From assembly GCA_934183185.1 (NCBI GenBank), contig CAKPSO010000018.1:1-30239 (forward strand): a stretch of DNA of 30,239 nt, given 5' to 3'. The notes under the pieces are model-generated. The model was not told where the DNA came from. It made no database searches and saw nothing but the letters and a program-made list of their open reading frames with translations. The position numbers were made by a program, and so were the translations under genes. Shown piece after piece: positions 1-8,048 of the stretch. Positions within the stretch are counted from its first letter, which is position 1, and every line of letters starts with the position of its first letter. The stretch is from an uncultured Bacilli bacterium. Its GTDB lineage: Bacteria > Bacillota_I > Bacilli_A > RF39 > UBA660.

Positions 1-2
1 AA

Positions 3-242
3 ATAATGGCGTGTGTGAGAAGAGTAGAAGAATTGAGAGAAGATCCAGATTTTGTGAGATACTATGATTATGAAGAAGCTCATAAGCAAGACATAGAAGC
101 TAGCTATGATACTGGTTTAGAACAGGGAGTTAAACAGGAAAAGCTAGAAATAGCTAAAGCTATGTTAAGTGATGGTGATAGCATTGATAAAGTATCTAGA
201 ATCACTGGATTATCAATAGAAGAGATAAGAACCTTACAATAA
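3..242 (+). CDS. C-terminal part of an Rpn-family (PD-(D/E)XK) nuclease/putative transposase
   Basis: Only the last ~79 codons are present. The frame is open to the left edge, so the ATG at 6 is probably internal. What is visible is the charged, helical tail typical of Rpn/PD-(D/E)XK transposase-family proteins: a segment with GLEQGVKQEK, then EIAKAMLSDGDSIDKVSRIT and a final GLSIEEI helix, which resembles a small helix-turn-helix. The nuclease domain would lie outside the window. Members of this family are typically 250-320 residues, often occur in many copies per genome, and are linked to DNA cleavage and recombination; the tail alone cannot show that the copy is active. A strong terminator follows directly at 264-309. 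Confidence 0.75.
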   Translation: MMACVRRVEELREDPDFVRYYDYEEAHKQDIEASYDTGLEQGVKQEKLEIAKAMLSDGDSIDKVSRITGLSIEEIRTLQ

Positions 243-263
243 TTTTCTGATTTTAGTTATTAT

Positions 264-309
264 AAACTGATAAAATACCTGAATGGTAGTTTTATCAGTT
301 ATTTTTTTT
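264..309 (+). terminator. Rho-independent terminator after the Rpn-family gene
   Basis: AACTGATAAAAT plus ACC (265-279) pairs with GGT plus AGTTTTATCAGTT (285-300), with one bulged base and a TGAAT loop. A run of eight T follows at 302-309. It lies 24 bases after the Rpn-family stop codon. Confidence 0.85.
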
Positions 310-373
310 ACCATAATAATATTATAAAATAGTAGAATATTAGTAAAATATATTGAAAAAAAATTTAAATAAT

Positions 374-402
374 TTGGAAAAATTAAAAAATAACGATATA
401 AT
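374..402 (+). promoter_or_regulatory. SigA-type promoter of the DagK-like gene
   Basis: TTGGAA (374-379), a 17-base spacer, then a perfect TATAAT (397-402). It sits 33 bases before the chosen start codon at 436 and just after the terminator of the preceding gene. Confidence 0.65.
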
Positions 403-435
403 AGTTCGTATAAAGACCAGTTGGAAGTGAAGTAT

Positions 436-1389
436 ATGAAGAGAGCTATTTTTATTTATAATCCATATAGCGGTAGAAAAACACGTAAAAAAATGAAAAT
501 GGTAGCTGATTTTAATAGAATTGAATCTATATTTAAAAAATATGATTATACAGTTACATTTATTAAGACTAAGTATTCTAATCACGCTAGGGAAATAGTG
601 CGTGATATAGATTATATCGATCTAGTTATTTCAGTTGGTGGAGATGGAACATATAATGAAGTGATGACAGGTAATTTTGAACGTAGTAAAAAACTTGTCT
701 TATCACACTTACCATATGGCACAACCAATGATATTGGGGCTATGTTTGGATTAGGAAAAAACCTATATAAAAATTTAGAATTAATATTATCAGGCGAAAT
801 ACGCGGTATTGATATTGGCCTTATTAATGGTATGCCTTTTACTTATTCAGCTGGCTTTGGTAAATTTATGAATATACCATATGAAACTAAGCGTACTATG
901 AAAACTAAGATTGGTAGAAAAGCTTACATTTTAGAAGCTTTACGTGATTTCTTTCATAGTAGAGCTTCACTTTATGAAATTACTTACGAAGTTGATGGCG
1001 AAATATATCATGGACTTTATTCATTTGCTCTTATATCAAATGCTAATAGAATAGCTGGTATACCTAACTTTTATCAAAATATTAAACTTGATGATGGTAA
1101 ATTTGAAGTATTATTCTGTAATCTTACTAGTCGTAAAGATATAATTAAGAGCTTATTATATTTAACTACTAATAATATTACTAAAGTACCTGGATTCTAT
1201 TTTCATAAAGCTAAATCTTTGAAAATACATTTCCATGATAAATTAAAAAAGCCTTGGTGTTTAGATGGTGAGAAGTCTGATATTGATACTAATGATTTTA
1301 TTATTACTATTGAACCTAATGTTCCAGTATTAGTGCCTAAAAAAGTAATACCTAGTTTATTTATAGGAAGTGATAAAAATGAATTATGA
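436..1389 (+). CDS. Diacylglycerol kinase / YegS-type lipid kinase family protein
   Basis: A 317-residue cytosolic or membrane-associated lipid kinase that would phosphorylate diacylglycerol or a related lipid using ATP, recycling lipid headgroup turnover products. The N-terminus shows NPYSGRK, followed by the catalytic-domain nucleotide motif GGDGTYNEV (GGDGT at residues 68-72) and the LPYGTTNDIG signature of DagK/YegS proteins (family versions usually read PxGTxND). Length and the C-terminal beta-sandwich region (CNL...., PWCLDGE) fit DagK. The frame is open from a TTG at 421, but ATG 436 is preferred because GGAAGTGA (423-430) lies 5 bases upstream as a ribosome binding site. The 3' end overlaps queH by 11 bases, so the two are co-translated. 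Lipid specificity (diacylglycerol versus another lipid) cannot be told from sequence. Confidence 0.88.
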   Translation: MKRAIFIYNPYSGRKTRKKMKMVADFNRIESIFKKYDYTVTFIKTKYSNHAREIVRDIDYIDLVISVGGDGTYNEVMTGNFERSKKLVLSHLPYGTTNDIGAMFGLGKNLYKNLELILSGEIRGIDIGLINGMPFTYSAGFGKFMNIPYETKRTMKTKIGRKAYILEALRDFFHSRASLYEITYEVDGEIYHGLYSFALISNANRIAGIPNFYQNIKLDDGKFEVLFCNLTSRKDIIKSLLYLTTNNITKVPGFYFHKAKSLKIHFHDKLKKPWCLDGEKSDIDTNDFIITIEPNVPVLVPKKVIPSLFIGSDKNEL

Positions 1390-2011
1390 TACTTTAATGG
1401 AGCAGATTATAGAAAAAAATGAAAAAAATAATTTAGTTCCTACTTTACTTTTACATAGCTGCTGTGCTCCATGCTCTTCAGCTGTATTAGAAAGACTATC
1501 TAATCACTTTAAAATAACTATTTATTATTATAACCCTAATATTACTGATCAGATTGAATATGAAAAAAGAGTATTAGAACAGAAACATTTCATAGAAAAG
1601 CTTAACACTAAATATGAAATTAGATTTATTGAAGGATTTTATGATCCTAAAGAGTATTATAGTGCTGTATGCGGTTTAGAAGATCTAGGTGAAGGCAGTA
1701 AACGCTGTTATGAGTGCTACAAATTACGCTTAGAAAATACTGCTATAATGGCTAAAAAATTGGGATATGATTATTTTACTACTACTTTATCTATTAGCCC
1801 TTATAAAAATAGTACTTGGTTAAATGAAATTGGAATTAAACTTCAAAATAAATATTCTATTTCTTATTTAACAGCAGATTTTAAAAAGAAAAATGGTTAT
1901 AAGCGTAGCATAGAATTATCCCATTTATATAATCTATATCGTCAGGATTATTGTGGGTGTGTATATTCTAAAATAGAAAGAGAAAACTATAAAGAGAAGG
2001 TTATAAAATAA
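1379..2011 (+). CDS. queH: Epoxyqueuosine reductase QueH
   Basis: QueH (formerly DUF208) catalyses the last step of queuosine synthesis, reducing epoxyqueuosine to queuosine in tRNA, and is the non-homologous replacement for QueG. The 210-residue protein has the expected cysteine set: SCCAPC (C28, C29, C32), RCYECY (C110, C113) and the C-terminal DYCGC pair, plus the conserved TTTLSISPYKN block. These cysteines bind an iron-sulfur cluster and a second metal in characterised members. ATG 1379 is chosen over GTG 1370 because AGGAAG (1365-1370) is well spaced before it. The start overlaps the end of the lipid kinase gene. No other queuosine synthesis gene is visible here, so the organism may salvage queuine or encode the rest elsewhere. 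Confidence 0.93.
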   Translation: MNYDTLMEQIIEKNEKNNLVPTLLLHSCCAPCSSAVLERLSNHFKITIYYYNPNITDQIEYEKRVLEQKHFIEKLNTKYEIRFIEGFYDPKEYYSAVCGLEDLGEGSKRCYECYKLRLENTAIMAKKLGYDYFTTTLSISPYKNSTWLNEIGIKLQNKYSISYLTADFKKKNGYKRSIELSHLYNLYRQDYCGCVYSKIERENYKEKVIK

Positions 2012-2056
2012 TATTTATGACATATATATTTCTATAGTAGAAAGGTGGAAATATAT

Positions 2057-2470
2057 ATGCTTAGGATTCCTTTTTTTGATAAAGAATATATTAGTAGATT
2101 TTATACATTAGATGGTAATATTAAAAAAATATCACTTTATACTGGAGAAAAAGTTAATTATGAATTAAAAACAGATGGTATGATTATTGATAGTGATATT
2201 AGAATCGATAAATGGCCACATTATCATGATTTTGATTTAGAAGGTATAACGCCATTAAAAAGACATGATTTTATAATAAATGATGCTAATATTATTTTAG
2301 TTCAAAAGGAAATAAGAAATTTAAAAATACAGGATTTTTATCTAAATAATTATTATTTAGAATCCTTATTATTGGATAGAAGATTTATTTATACTTATCT
2401 TAGTTTTACGGAAAAAGAAAAACTAATGATTAAAGCTTTAGGTGATGAAGAATGGAAATTAAGAGAATAG
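2057..2470 (+). CDS. Hypothetical protein, 137 residues
   Basis: I do not recognise this family. The protein is soluble-looking, rich in Asp, Lys, Ile and Tyr, with no signal peptide, membrane segment or metal motif. Visible stretches are YTLDGNIKKISLYTGEKVNY near the N-terminus and KWPHYHDFDLEGITPL in the middle, suggesting a beta-rich N-terminal half and a helical C-terminus. ATG 2057 is preferred over the upstream GTG 2045 because AAAGGTGG (2041-2048) is then at normal distance. Its end overlaps the start of the following metallo-hydrolase gene by 19 bases, so the two are probably translationally coupled and may share a process. Real gene on the strength of spacing, ribosome binding site and overlap; function unknown. 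Confidence 0.75.
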   Translation: MLRIPFFDKEYISRFYTLDGNIKKISLYTGEKVNYELKTDGMIIDSDIRIDKWPHYHDFDLEGITPLKRHDFIINDANIILVQKEIRNLKIQDFYLNNYYLESLLLDRRFIYTYLSFTEKEKLMIKALGDEEWKLRE

Positions 2471-2973
2471 AAACTGGTTATTTAAAAGAAAACTGTTATA
2501 TTATAAAGAAAGAAGATTATATTTTAGTTGTTGATCCTGGCGATGATTTTGAATTAATAAATGATGAAATAGCTGGTGGTGAGGTACTAGGTATTTTGAT
2601 TACACATCATCATTTTGATCATGTTGGAGCTTTGGATAAACTTAGAAAAAGTACTAGCGCTTTAATATATGATTATAATACTTGTGATGAAATAAAATAC
2701 TCTGTAGGACCATTTCAATTTGATGTTATTAGATTTCCGGGACATGCAAAAGATTTAGTTGGTTTTTACTTTGAGCAAGATAAAATAATGTTTGTTGGAG
2801 ACTTTGTTTTTAAGCAAACTGTTGGTAGGTGTGATTTAGATGGCGGTAACTTTAATGAAATGCTTAATAGTATTGATAAACTTAAAAAATATCCAGAAGA
2901 TATAAAATTATACCCTGGACATGGACCAATAACGACATTAAAAGATGAAATTGATACTAATCCTTACTTTTAA
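2452..2973 (+). CDS. MBL-fold metallo-hydrolase (glyoxalase II-like)
   Basis: A compact 173-residue metallo-beta-lactamase-fold hydrolase of the small YcbL/glyoxalase II-like group. The metal ligands are in order: THHHFDHVG (HxHxDH, around residues 51-57), the GHAKD histidine, GDFVF (bridging Asp) and the C-terminal LYPGHGP histidine. The conserved tail ends in NPYF, typical of this group. Such proteins hydrolyse thioesters such as S-lactoylglutathione or related substrates, but the substrate here cannot be assigned. The protein lacks the C-terminal extension of true glyoxalase II. The start overlaps the upstream unknown gene by 19 bases, with AGGTGAT (2440-2446) as ribosome binding site. Confidence 0.9.
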   Translation: MEIKRIETGYLKENCYIIKKEDYILVVDPGDDFELINDEIAGGEVLGILITHHHFDHVGALDKLRKSTSALIYDYNTCDEIKYSVGPFQFDVIRFPGHAKDLVGFYFEQDKIMFVGDFVFKQTVGRCDLDGGNFNEMLNSIDKLKKYPEDIKLYPGHGPITTLKDEIDTNPYF

Positions 2974-2990
2974 AAATATTAAATAGATAA

Positions 2991-3019
2991 TTGCGAAAAA
3001 AGTATAATTATGATATTAT
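2991..3019 (+). promoter_or_regulatory. Possible SigA-type promoter of the small membrane protein gene
   Basis: TTGCGA (2991-2996), a 17-base spacer and TATTAT (3014-3019), 26 bases before the ATG at 3046. Moderate match in an AT-rich background. Confidence 0.4.
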
Positions 3020-3045
3020 TGGTATTATGAAAGTAGGATAGTATT

Positions 3046-3354
3046 ATGGAATTTGATGTTGTATTATTAATTATATTAATTGTTGCTGGAGTTTGTTTCT
3101 TTAGAAGACTAGATAGTAGTGTTTACTTTATTGCTTCTTTAGATATATTTTTCCGTATTTTAACTTTTTTAAAGAATAATTTAGGTATACCTGAAATAAG
3201 TAGTTTTATCGGAAAATATTTTCCAGAGAGTATTCCAGGAATTATCTATAAATATACTGATGGTATTGTTAGTACGATTCTTATGTGGATTTATGTTTTA
3301 TTATTTGGAGTTTTTCTATTTTATACTGTTCGTATTTTATGGAAGAAAAGATAG
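3046..3354 (+). CDS. Small hypothetical membrane protein, 102 residues
   Basis: Not recognised. It has a clear N-terminal membrane segment (residues ~5-19), a second hydrophobic stretch (~27-42) and a C-terminal membrane segment (~74-95) ending in RILWKKR, whose positive charge suggests a cytoplasmic C-terminus. Between them is a more polar loop containing IPEISSFIGKYFPESIPGII. The ATG has AGGA (3035-3038) 7 bases upstream, a possible own promoter, and a strong terminator just after the stop, so this looks like a single-gene transcription unit immediately upstream of ftsA. No function can be assigned; its place next to cell-division genes is only suggestive. Confidence 0.7.
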   Translation: MEFDVVLLIILIVAGVCFFRRLDSSVYFIASLDIFFRILTFLKNNLGIPEISSFIGKYFPESIPGIIYKYTDGIVSTILMWIYVLLFGVFLFYTVRILWKKR

Positions 3355-3358
3355 AAGC

Positions 3359-3388
3359 ATCTAACCTTTAGGTTAGATTTTTTCTTTT
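3359..3388 (+). terminator. Rho-independent terminator after the small membrane protein gene
   Basis: Perfect 8-bp stem ATCTAACC (3359-3366) / GGTTAGAT (3371-3378) with loop TTTA, followed by TTTTTCTTTT. It separates the small membrane protein gene from the ftsA promoter. Confidence 0.9.
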
Positions 3389-3402
3389 GTTTACACAAAA
3401 AC

Positions 3403-3431
3403 TTGTTTTTATTTCAGCTATTTAGTATAAT
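3403..3431 (+). promoter_or_regulatory. SigA-type promoter of ftsA-ftsZ
   Basis: TTGTTT (3403-3408), a 17-base spacer and a perfect TATAAT (3426-3431), 39 bases before the ftsA ATG. Confidence 0.75.
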
Positions 3432-3470
3432 GATGTATATAGTAGAAAATATAGGAGGATAAGCTAGTAT

Positions 3471-4709
3471 ATGAGAAGAATTTATACAGGTATAGATATT
3501 GGTAGTTATGCTATTAAAATGGTTGTATGTGAGTATGTAAGTGGTAAATTTCATGTACTAGCTTCTACCAATGTTCGCAGTAAAGGTATTCAAAGTGGTT
3601 TAATAGTAGATATGGATGAAGCGGCTATTTCCTTAGGAAAAGCAAAGAAAAATCTTGAGGAAATGCTTGGTGTTAGTCTTAATCAGGCTATAGTTTCTGT
3701 TCCTAGTGATGGTATTAATTTTGATATTGTATCTGGTAAGATAAATATAAATCCAGATGAATTAATAGCATCTAACCAGATAATGGATGTATTTAAAGAA
3801 GCTATGATAGGGCATATTGCTGATGATAGAGAAGTAATCACTATTCTTCCTATTTCTTTTCAAGTTGATAATAAGGAAGAATGTAAGGATCCTAAAGGGC
3901 AAATGGGTGAATGCCTTAGTGTGAAAGCTGTAATAACTACTATACCTAAATATTTTCTATCTCAAACTACTGAATTATTAAGAAAAGTTGATATTGAAGC
4001 AGTTGATGTTGGCTTTAATAGTTTAGGTGATTACTATGAAGTGAGAAATAAAGAAATTGATAGTGAAGTAGTTGGTATTATAAATATTGGCTTTGATACT
4101 ACGGAAGTTTCAATATTTAATAAAGGTATCATGATTAAAGATGAAAAAATAGATGCAGGTAGTAAATTAATTGAGATTGATCTTGCTAGAAAGTATAATT
4201 TAAAAAGAGGCGTTGCTCGTTACGTAAAAGAAAGTTTTGCTGTTAGTAATACCCGTTATGCTGATAGTAATGATGTTTTAGAACTTACTGATAAAAATAA
4301 TGAAAAAATAACTATTCAACAATTAGAAGTTTCTGAAACAGTTGAATCTCGATTAGTAGAAATATTAAAACTTGCAAAAAAACAAATTAACATCTTAACA
4401 AACCGTGAAATTAGTTATATAATAATAACTGGAGGAATAAGCGAAATGGCTGGGTTCCAGTATGTAGTTGAAAATATCTTTGACAGAAGAACTTCTACAT
4501 TTAATATTGGGACTATGGGGGTAAGAAGTAATGTGTATTCTAGTGTGCTTGGTTTAATCAAGTACTTTCACTATAAATTAGAATTTCGAGGTAATTCATA
4601 TTCTATGTTTGATGAGAAAATGACAGAAAATTTAAATTCAACGAAAGGAAAAATGGCTGGTTCTTCTAATGACAGTATTATTAGTAAGGTATTCGGATAT
4701 TTTTCTTAG
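3471..4709 (+). CDS. ftsA: Cell division protein FtsA
   Basis: FtsA is the actin-like ATPase that tethers FtsZ filaments to the inner face of the membrane and recruits later divisome proteins. This 412-residue protein shows the actin-fold phosphate-1 motif TGIDIGSYAIK near residues 5-15, the FtsA-specific 1C (SHS2) region between roughly residues 80 and 165, the second phosphate motif INIGFDTTEVSIF, and the adenosine motif IITGGISEMAGF around residue 325. The C-terminus ends in SIISKVFGYFS, a short amphipathic helix of the kind used as membrane anchor. The start has an AGGAGG ribosome binding site and its own promoter at 3403-3431. ftsZ follows after 17 bases, the usual pairing. Confidence 0.97.
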   Translation: MRRIYTGIDIGSYAIKMVVCEYVSGKFHVLASTNVRSKGIQSGLIVDMDEAAISLGKAKKNLEEMLGVSLNQAIVSVPSDGINFDIVSGKININPDELIASNQIMDVFKEAMIGHIADDREVITILPISFQVDNKEECKDPKGQMGECLSVKAVITTIPKYFLSQTTELLRKVDIEAVDVGFNSLGDYYEVRNKEIDSEVVGIINIGFDTTEVSIFNKGIMIKDEKIDAGSKLIEIDLARKYNLKRGVARYVKESFAVSNTRYADSNDVLELTDKNNEKITIQQLEVSETVESRLVEILKLAKKQINILTNREISYIIITGGISEMAGFQYVVENIFDRRTSTFNIGTMGVRSNVYSSVLGLIKYFHYKLEFRGNSYSMFDEKMTENLNSTKGKMAGSSNDSIISKVFGYFS

Positions 4710-4726
4710 ATTAAGGGAGGATATAT

Positions 4727-5821
4727 ATGTTTAACGGATTAGAAATGGATCAACTAGCTAAAATAAAAGTAATCGGTGTTGGTGGAGCAGGATGCAACGC
4801 TGTTAATCGTATGATTGAAACTGGTGTAAAGGGTGTAGAGTTTATAGTAGCTAATACTGATCTACAGGTATTGAATAATTCTAAGGCTGATATTAAAATT
4901 CAAATTGGGTCTAATTTAACTGATGGACTTGGTGCGGGAGCTAATCCTGATGTTGGTAGAGAAGCAGCTGTAGAATCTAAAAAAGAAATAGAAGATGCCT
5001 TATCAGGTGCTGATATGGTTTTCGTTACATGTGGTATGGGTGGAGGAACTGGTACAGGTGCTTCACCAGTAATTGCGGAAATATCTCAAACATTAGGAGC
5101 TTTAACAGTAGCTATAGTTACTAAGCCATTTGGATTTGAAGGAAAAAGAAGAATGGATAATGCACTTAATGGCTTAGAAGAGCTAAAAAAACACGTAGAT
5201 ACTTTAATCGTTATTCCTAATGATCGTTTACGCGAAATTATAGATAAAACAACTCCAATGTTGGAGGCGTTTAAAGAAGTTGATAATGTACTTAGACGCG
5301 GCGTACAATCAATTTCAGATTTGATTGCTGTAGTTGGTCTTGTTAACTTGGACTTTGCCGATGTTAAGGCAGTTATGCAAAATTCAGGTAAAGCAATAAT
5401 TGGTATAGGAATAGGTATGGGAGAAGATAGAGCTATTGAAGCAGCTAAGCAAGCAGTTTCATCTCCACTTCTTGAAACTAGTATCACTGGTGCTACTAAT
5501 GCAATTATTAATGTAACTGGTGGTGTTAACTTGACATTGTTTGAAGCAGAGCAAGCTGCTGAAGTAGTTAGAGCTGCATCTAATACTGATATCAATACAA
5601 TATTTGGTTCCGTTATTAATGAAAACTTAACTGATGAAGTTATCGTTACAGTAATAGCTACAGGATTTAATGAAGATGATAAACCTAAAGAACCATTATA
5701 CAATAACGTTCAAAATACTCGTAGAAGTCAGCCAAAAGAAATAGAAGTTATCGATGACTTTGATGATGACGACGATGATGATGACGATATCCCAATTTTC
5801 CTACAAAATAGAAATTTTTAA
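4727..5821 (+). CDS. ftsZ: Cell division GTPase FtsZ
   Basis: FtsZ is the tubulin-like GTPase that polymerises into the division ring. The 364-residue protein has the N-terminal VIGVGGAGCNAVNRM nucleotide-binding motif, the tubulin signature GGGTGTGASPV (around residues 104-112), the PFGFEGKRRM segment and the T7-loop NLDFADVKAVM synergy residues. The C-terminal peptide DIPIFLQNRNF matches the conserved D-I/L-P-x-F-L tail that binds FtsA and SepF. Unusually, the linker between the globular domain and this tail is short (about 35-40 residues) and its last part is DDF followed by nine consecutive Asp residues. It has an AGGGAGG-type ribosome binding site and a strong terminator right at its stop codon. 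Confidence 0.98.
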   Translation: MFNGLEMDQLAKIKVIGVGGAGCNAVNRMIETGVKGVEFIVANTDLQVLNNSKADIKIQIGSNLTDGLGAGANPDVGREAAVESKKEIEDALSGADMVFVTCGMGGGTGTGASPVIAEISQTLGALTVAIVTKPFGFEGKRRMDNALNGLEELKKHVDTLIVIPNDRLREIIDKTTPMLEAFKEVDNVLRRGVQSISDLIAVVGLVNLDFADVKAVMQNSGKAIIGIGIGMGEDRAIEAAKQAVSSPLLETSITGATNAIINVTGGVNLTLFEAEQAAEVVRAASNTDINTIFGSVINENLTDEVIVTVIATGFNEDDKPKEPLYNNVQNTRRSQPKEIEVIDDFDDDDDDDDDIPIFLQNRNF

Positions 5822-5841
5822 GAGCTTATAGCTCTTTTTTT
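5820..5841 (+). terminator. Rho-independent terminator of ftsA-ftsZ
   Basis: Perfect 7-bp stem AAGAGCT (5820-5826) / AGCTCTT (5830-5836) with a TAT loop and a T-run through 5841. The stem begins inside the ftsZ stop codon. Confidence 0.9.
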
Positions 5842-5909
5842 AATTATATTTGAAAAAACTTGAGATATTTGTTACTTTACACTGTATATTATAAGTAGTG
5901 AGAGTTTTC

Positions 5910-5938
5910 TTGACAAAATAGAAAATTCTTAGTTAAAT
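5910..5938 (+). promoter_or_regulatory. SigA-type promoter of topA
   Basis: Perfect TTGACA (5910-5915), a 17-base spacer and TTAAAT (5933-5938; four of six consensus positions), 25 bases before the topA ATG. Confidence 0.6.
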
Positions 5939-5963
5939 TAAATATTGAAAAGGATGTGCTGGT

Positions 5964-7991
5964 ATGGCAAAACATTTAGTAATAGTTGAATCACCTGCTA
6001 AAAGCAAGACTATTGAAAAGTATTTAGGTAAAGATTATAAAGTAGTTTCTTCTAAAGGACATATTAGGGATTTAGCTACTACAGGTAAATATGGATTAGG
6101 TGTAGATATTGAAAATAATTTTAAACCTAGTTATACATTTATAAGTGGTAAAAAGAAATTAGTTAATGAATTAAAAAAAGATGTAAAAGATGCTGATAAG
6201 GTATATCTTGCAACCGACCCTGACCGTGAGGGGGAAGCTATTAGTTGGCATTTAAAAGAAGCATTAGGTATAAAAGATAAAGATTATGATAGAGTTTTAT
6301 TTCATGAAATTACGCATGATAAAGTAATTGATGCGTTTAAAGAACCTAGAAAAATTGATGATGATTTAGTAAAAAGCCAAGAAACTAGGAGAATATTAGA
6401 CCGTATTATTGGGTTTAGGTTATCTAAGTTAATGCAATCTAAAACCGGTGGTACAAGTGCTGGTCGTGTTCAAAGCGTTGCTTTAAAATTGATTGTTGAT
6501 CGTGAACGAGAAATTAAGGCTTTTATTCCAGAAGAATATTGGACTATTACAGCTATTTTCAAAGATTTTGAAGCAGAACTATTTGAATATAATAATAAGA
6601 AAATTGAGATTTCAAACGAACAACAAGCAGATCACATTTTATCCTTACTAACAGATACTTATAATTTAGTAAAAAAGGAAGATAAGCTTAAAAATAAAAA
6701 AAGTAAGCCTCCATTTATAACTAGTACCCTACAGCAAGAAGCATCTACTAAATTAGGTTTTCCTGCTAAGAAGACTATGAGTCTTGCTCAAAAATTATAT
6801 GAAGGTATAGATTTAGGTAGTGAAACAGTTGGTCTTATTACTTATATGAGAACTGATTCAGTTCGTTTATCTGATGAATTTATTGGTACAAGTAAAAAGT
6901 TCATTGCAGATAATTATGGTAAAGACTATGTTGGTTATATTAAACAAGCTAAAAGTAAAGAAAATGTTCAGGATGCTCATGAAGCAATTCGACCTACTAG
7001 TATTTTAAGAACACCACAATCAGTAAAAGAATATTTATCATCAGATGAGTATAAATTGTATCGTATTATTTATTATCGTGCTTTAGCTTCTGTTATGGCG
7101 GATGCTAAAGTTAATCAAACTACTGTGGTATTTGATAATAATAACTATCAATTTAAAACTACAGGACAGGTGTTAGTTTTTGATGGATATTTAAAAGTAT
7201 ATGCTGATTATGAATCGAGTGAAGATAAAGTATTACCAGAATTTAATGATGATATTTATAAAACTGATAATGTAGAAAAGAAGCAACATTTTACTAGTCC
7301 TCCAGCACGTTATACAGAAGCTAAATTAATACAAGAAATGGAGAAACTAGGAATAGGTAGACCATCTACTTATGCTACTATTATTAGTAATATTAGAGAT
7401 CGTGGTTACGTTGATTTAATAGATAAAAAGTTTGCCCCTACTGAAGTGGGGATAGAAGTAACTGATAAACTTCAGGAATTCTTTAGTGATATTATAAATG
7501 TAGAATATACAGCCAATATGGAAAATGATTTAGATAAGATAGCTACACATAATATTGATAATATTAAAGTATTAGATGATTTCTATAAAAAATTTGAACC
7601 AATATTAAGTAAAGCATTTGGAGAAATGGAAAAAGCTAAACCACAAGAAACTGGAGAAATATGCCCTGAATGTGGTAATCCTTTAGTAATTAGAAAAGGT
7701 AGATATGGAGAATTTACGGCTTGTAGTAATTATCCAGAATGTAAATACATCAAAAAAGAAGAAAAGAAAATAGTAGAAGTAATGGATTGCCCTAAGTGTA
7801 AAACAGGTAAGATTGTTGAGAAAACTACTAAAAAAGGTAAAATCTTCTATGGTTGCAATAATTATCCTAAATGTAAGTTTGCTTTATGGGATAAACCTAT
7901 ACCTAAAAATTGTCCACAATGTGGAGAAATATTGGTAGAAAAAAATAATAAAATTAAGTGTAGTAATAAAGACTGCACATATGAAGAATAA
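5964..7991 (+). CDS. topA: DNA topoisomerase I
   Basis: Type IA topoisomerase that relaxes negative supercoils. The 675-residue protein starts with the TOPRIM domain (LVIVESPAKSKTIEKYLG, then ATDPDREGEAISWHL carrying the acidic metal ligands), continues with the catalytic core and active-site tyrosine in GLITYMRTDSVRLS (Tyr294), and the HEAIRPTS motif. The last ~105 residues hold three four-cysteine zinc-ribbon modules: CPECG...CSNYPEC, CPKCKTG...CNNYPKC and CPQCGE...CSNKDC. This is the normal Bacillota arrangement. It has its own promoter at 5910-5938, and a terminator-like hairpin follows, so it is probably transcribed alone or with partial read-through to the flavoprotein genes. Confidence 0.98.
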   Translation: MAKHLVIVESPAKSKTIEKYLGKDYKVVSSKGHIRDLATTGKYGLGVDIENNFKPSYTFISGKKKLVNELKKDVKDADKVYLATDPDREGEAISWHLKEALGIKDKDYDRVLFHEITHDKVIDAFKEPRKIDDDLVKSQETRRILDRIIGFRLSKLMQSKTGGTSAGRVQSVALKLIVDREREIKAFIPEEYWTITAIFKDFEAELFEYNNKKIEISNEQQADHILSLLTDTYNLVKKEDKLKNKKSKPPFITSTLQQEASTKLGFPAKKTMSLAQKLYEGIDLGSETVGLITYMRTDSVRLSDEFIGTSKKFIADNYGKDYVGYIKQAKSKENVQDAHEAIRPTSILRTPQSVKEYLSSDEYKLYRIIYYRALASVMADAKVNQTTVVFDNNNYQFKTTGQVLVFDGYLKVYADYESSEDKVLPEFNDDIYKTDNVEKKQHFTSPPARYTEAKLIQEMEKLGIGRPSTYATIISNIRDRGYVDLIDKKFAPTEVGIEVTDKLQEFFSDIINVEYTANMENDLDKIATHNIDNIKVLDDFYKKFEPILSKAFGEMEKAKPQETGEICPECGNPLVIRKGRYGEFTACSNYPECKYIKKEEKKIVEVMDCPKCKTGKIVEKTTKKGKIFYGCNNYPKCKFALWDKPIPKNCPQCGEILVEKNNKIKCSNKDCTYEE

Positions 7992-7997
7992 TACAGC

Positions 7998-8027
7998 TAG
8001 GGTGGGGGAAACTCATCCTATTTTATT
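7998..8027 (+). terminator. Terminator-like hairpin after topA
   Basis: TAGGGTGGG (7998-8006) pairs with CTCATCCTA (8012-8020), including two G-T pairs, with loop GGAAA and the tail TTTTATT. It lies 6 bases after the topA stop and 21 bases before the next ATG. Confidence 0.6.
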
Positions 8028-8048
8028 AATAGGAATGTTGGTGATGAT

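Noticed and set aside
3..242. Rpn-family fragment as a complete small gene or as part of an insertion sequence
   Set aside because: The frame is open to the window edge, so it is simply cut off; no terminal inverted repeats can be seen.
340..585. Minus-strand open frame of 81 codons over the start of the lipid kinase gene
   Set aside because: Composition (Phe/Ile/Asn) is what antisense AT-rich DNA gives, and the plus-strand kinase and its promoter explain the region.
5086..5703. Minus-strand open frame of 205 codons inside ftsZ
   Set aside because: It is fully antisense to ftsZ, has low-complexity Ser/Ile/Leu composition and no family likeness; the ftsZ reading is certain.
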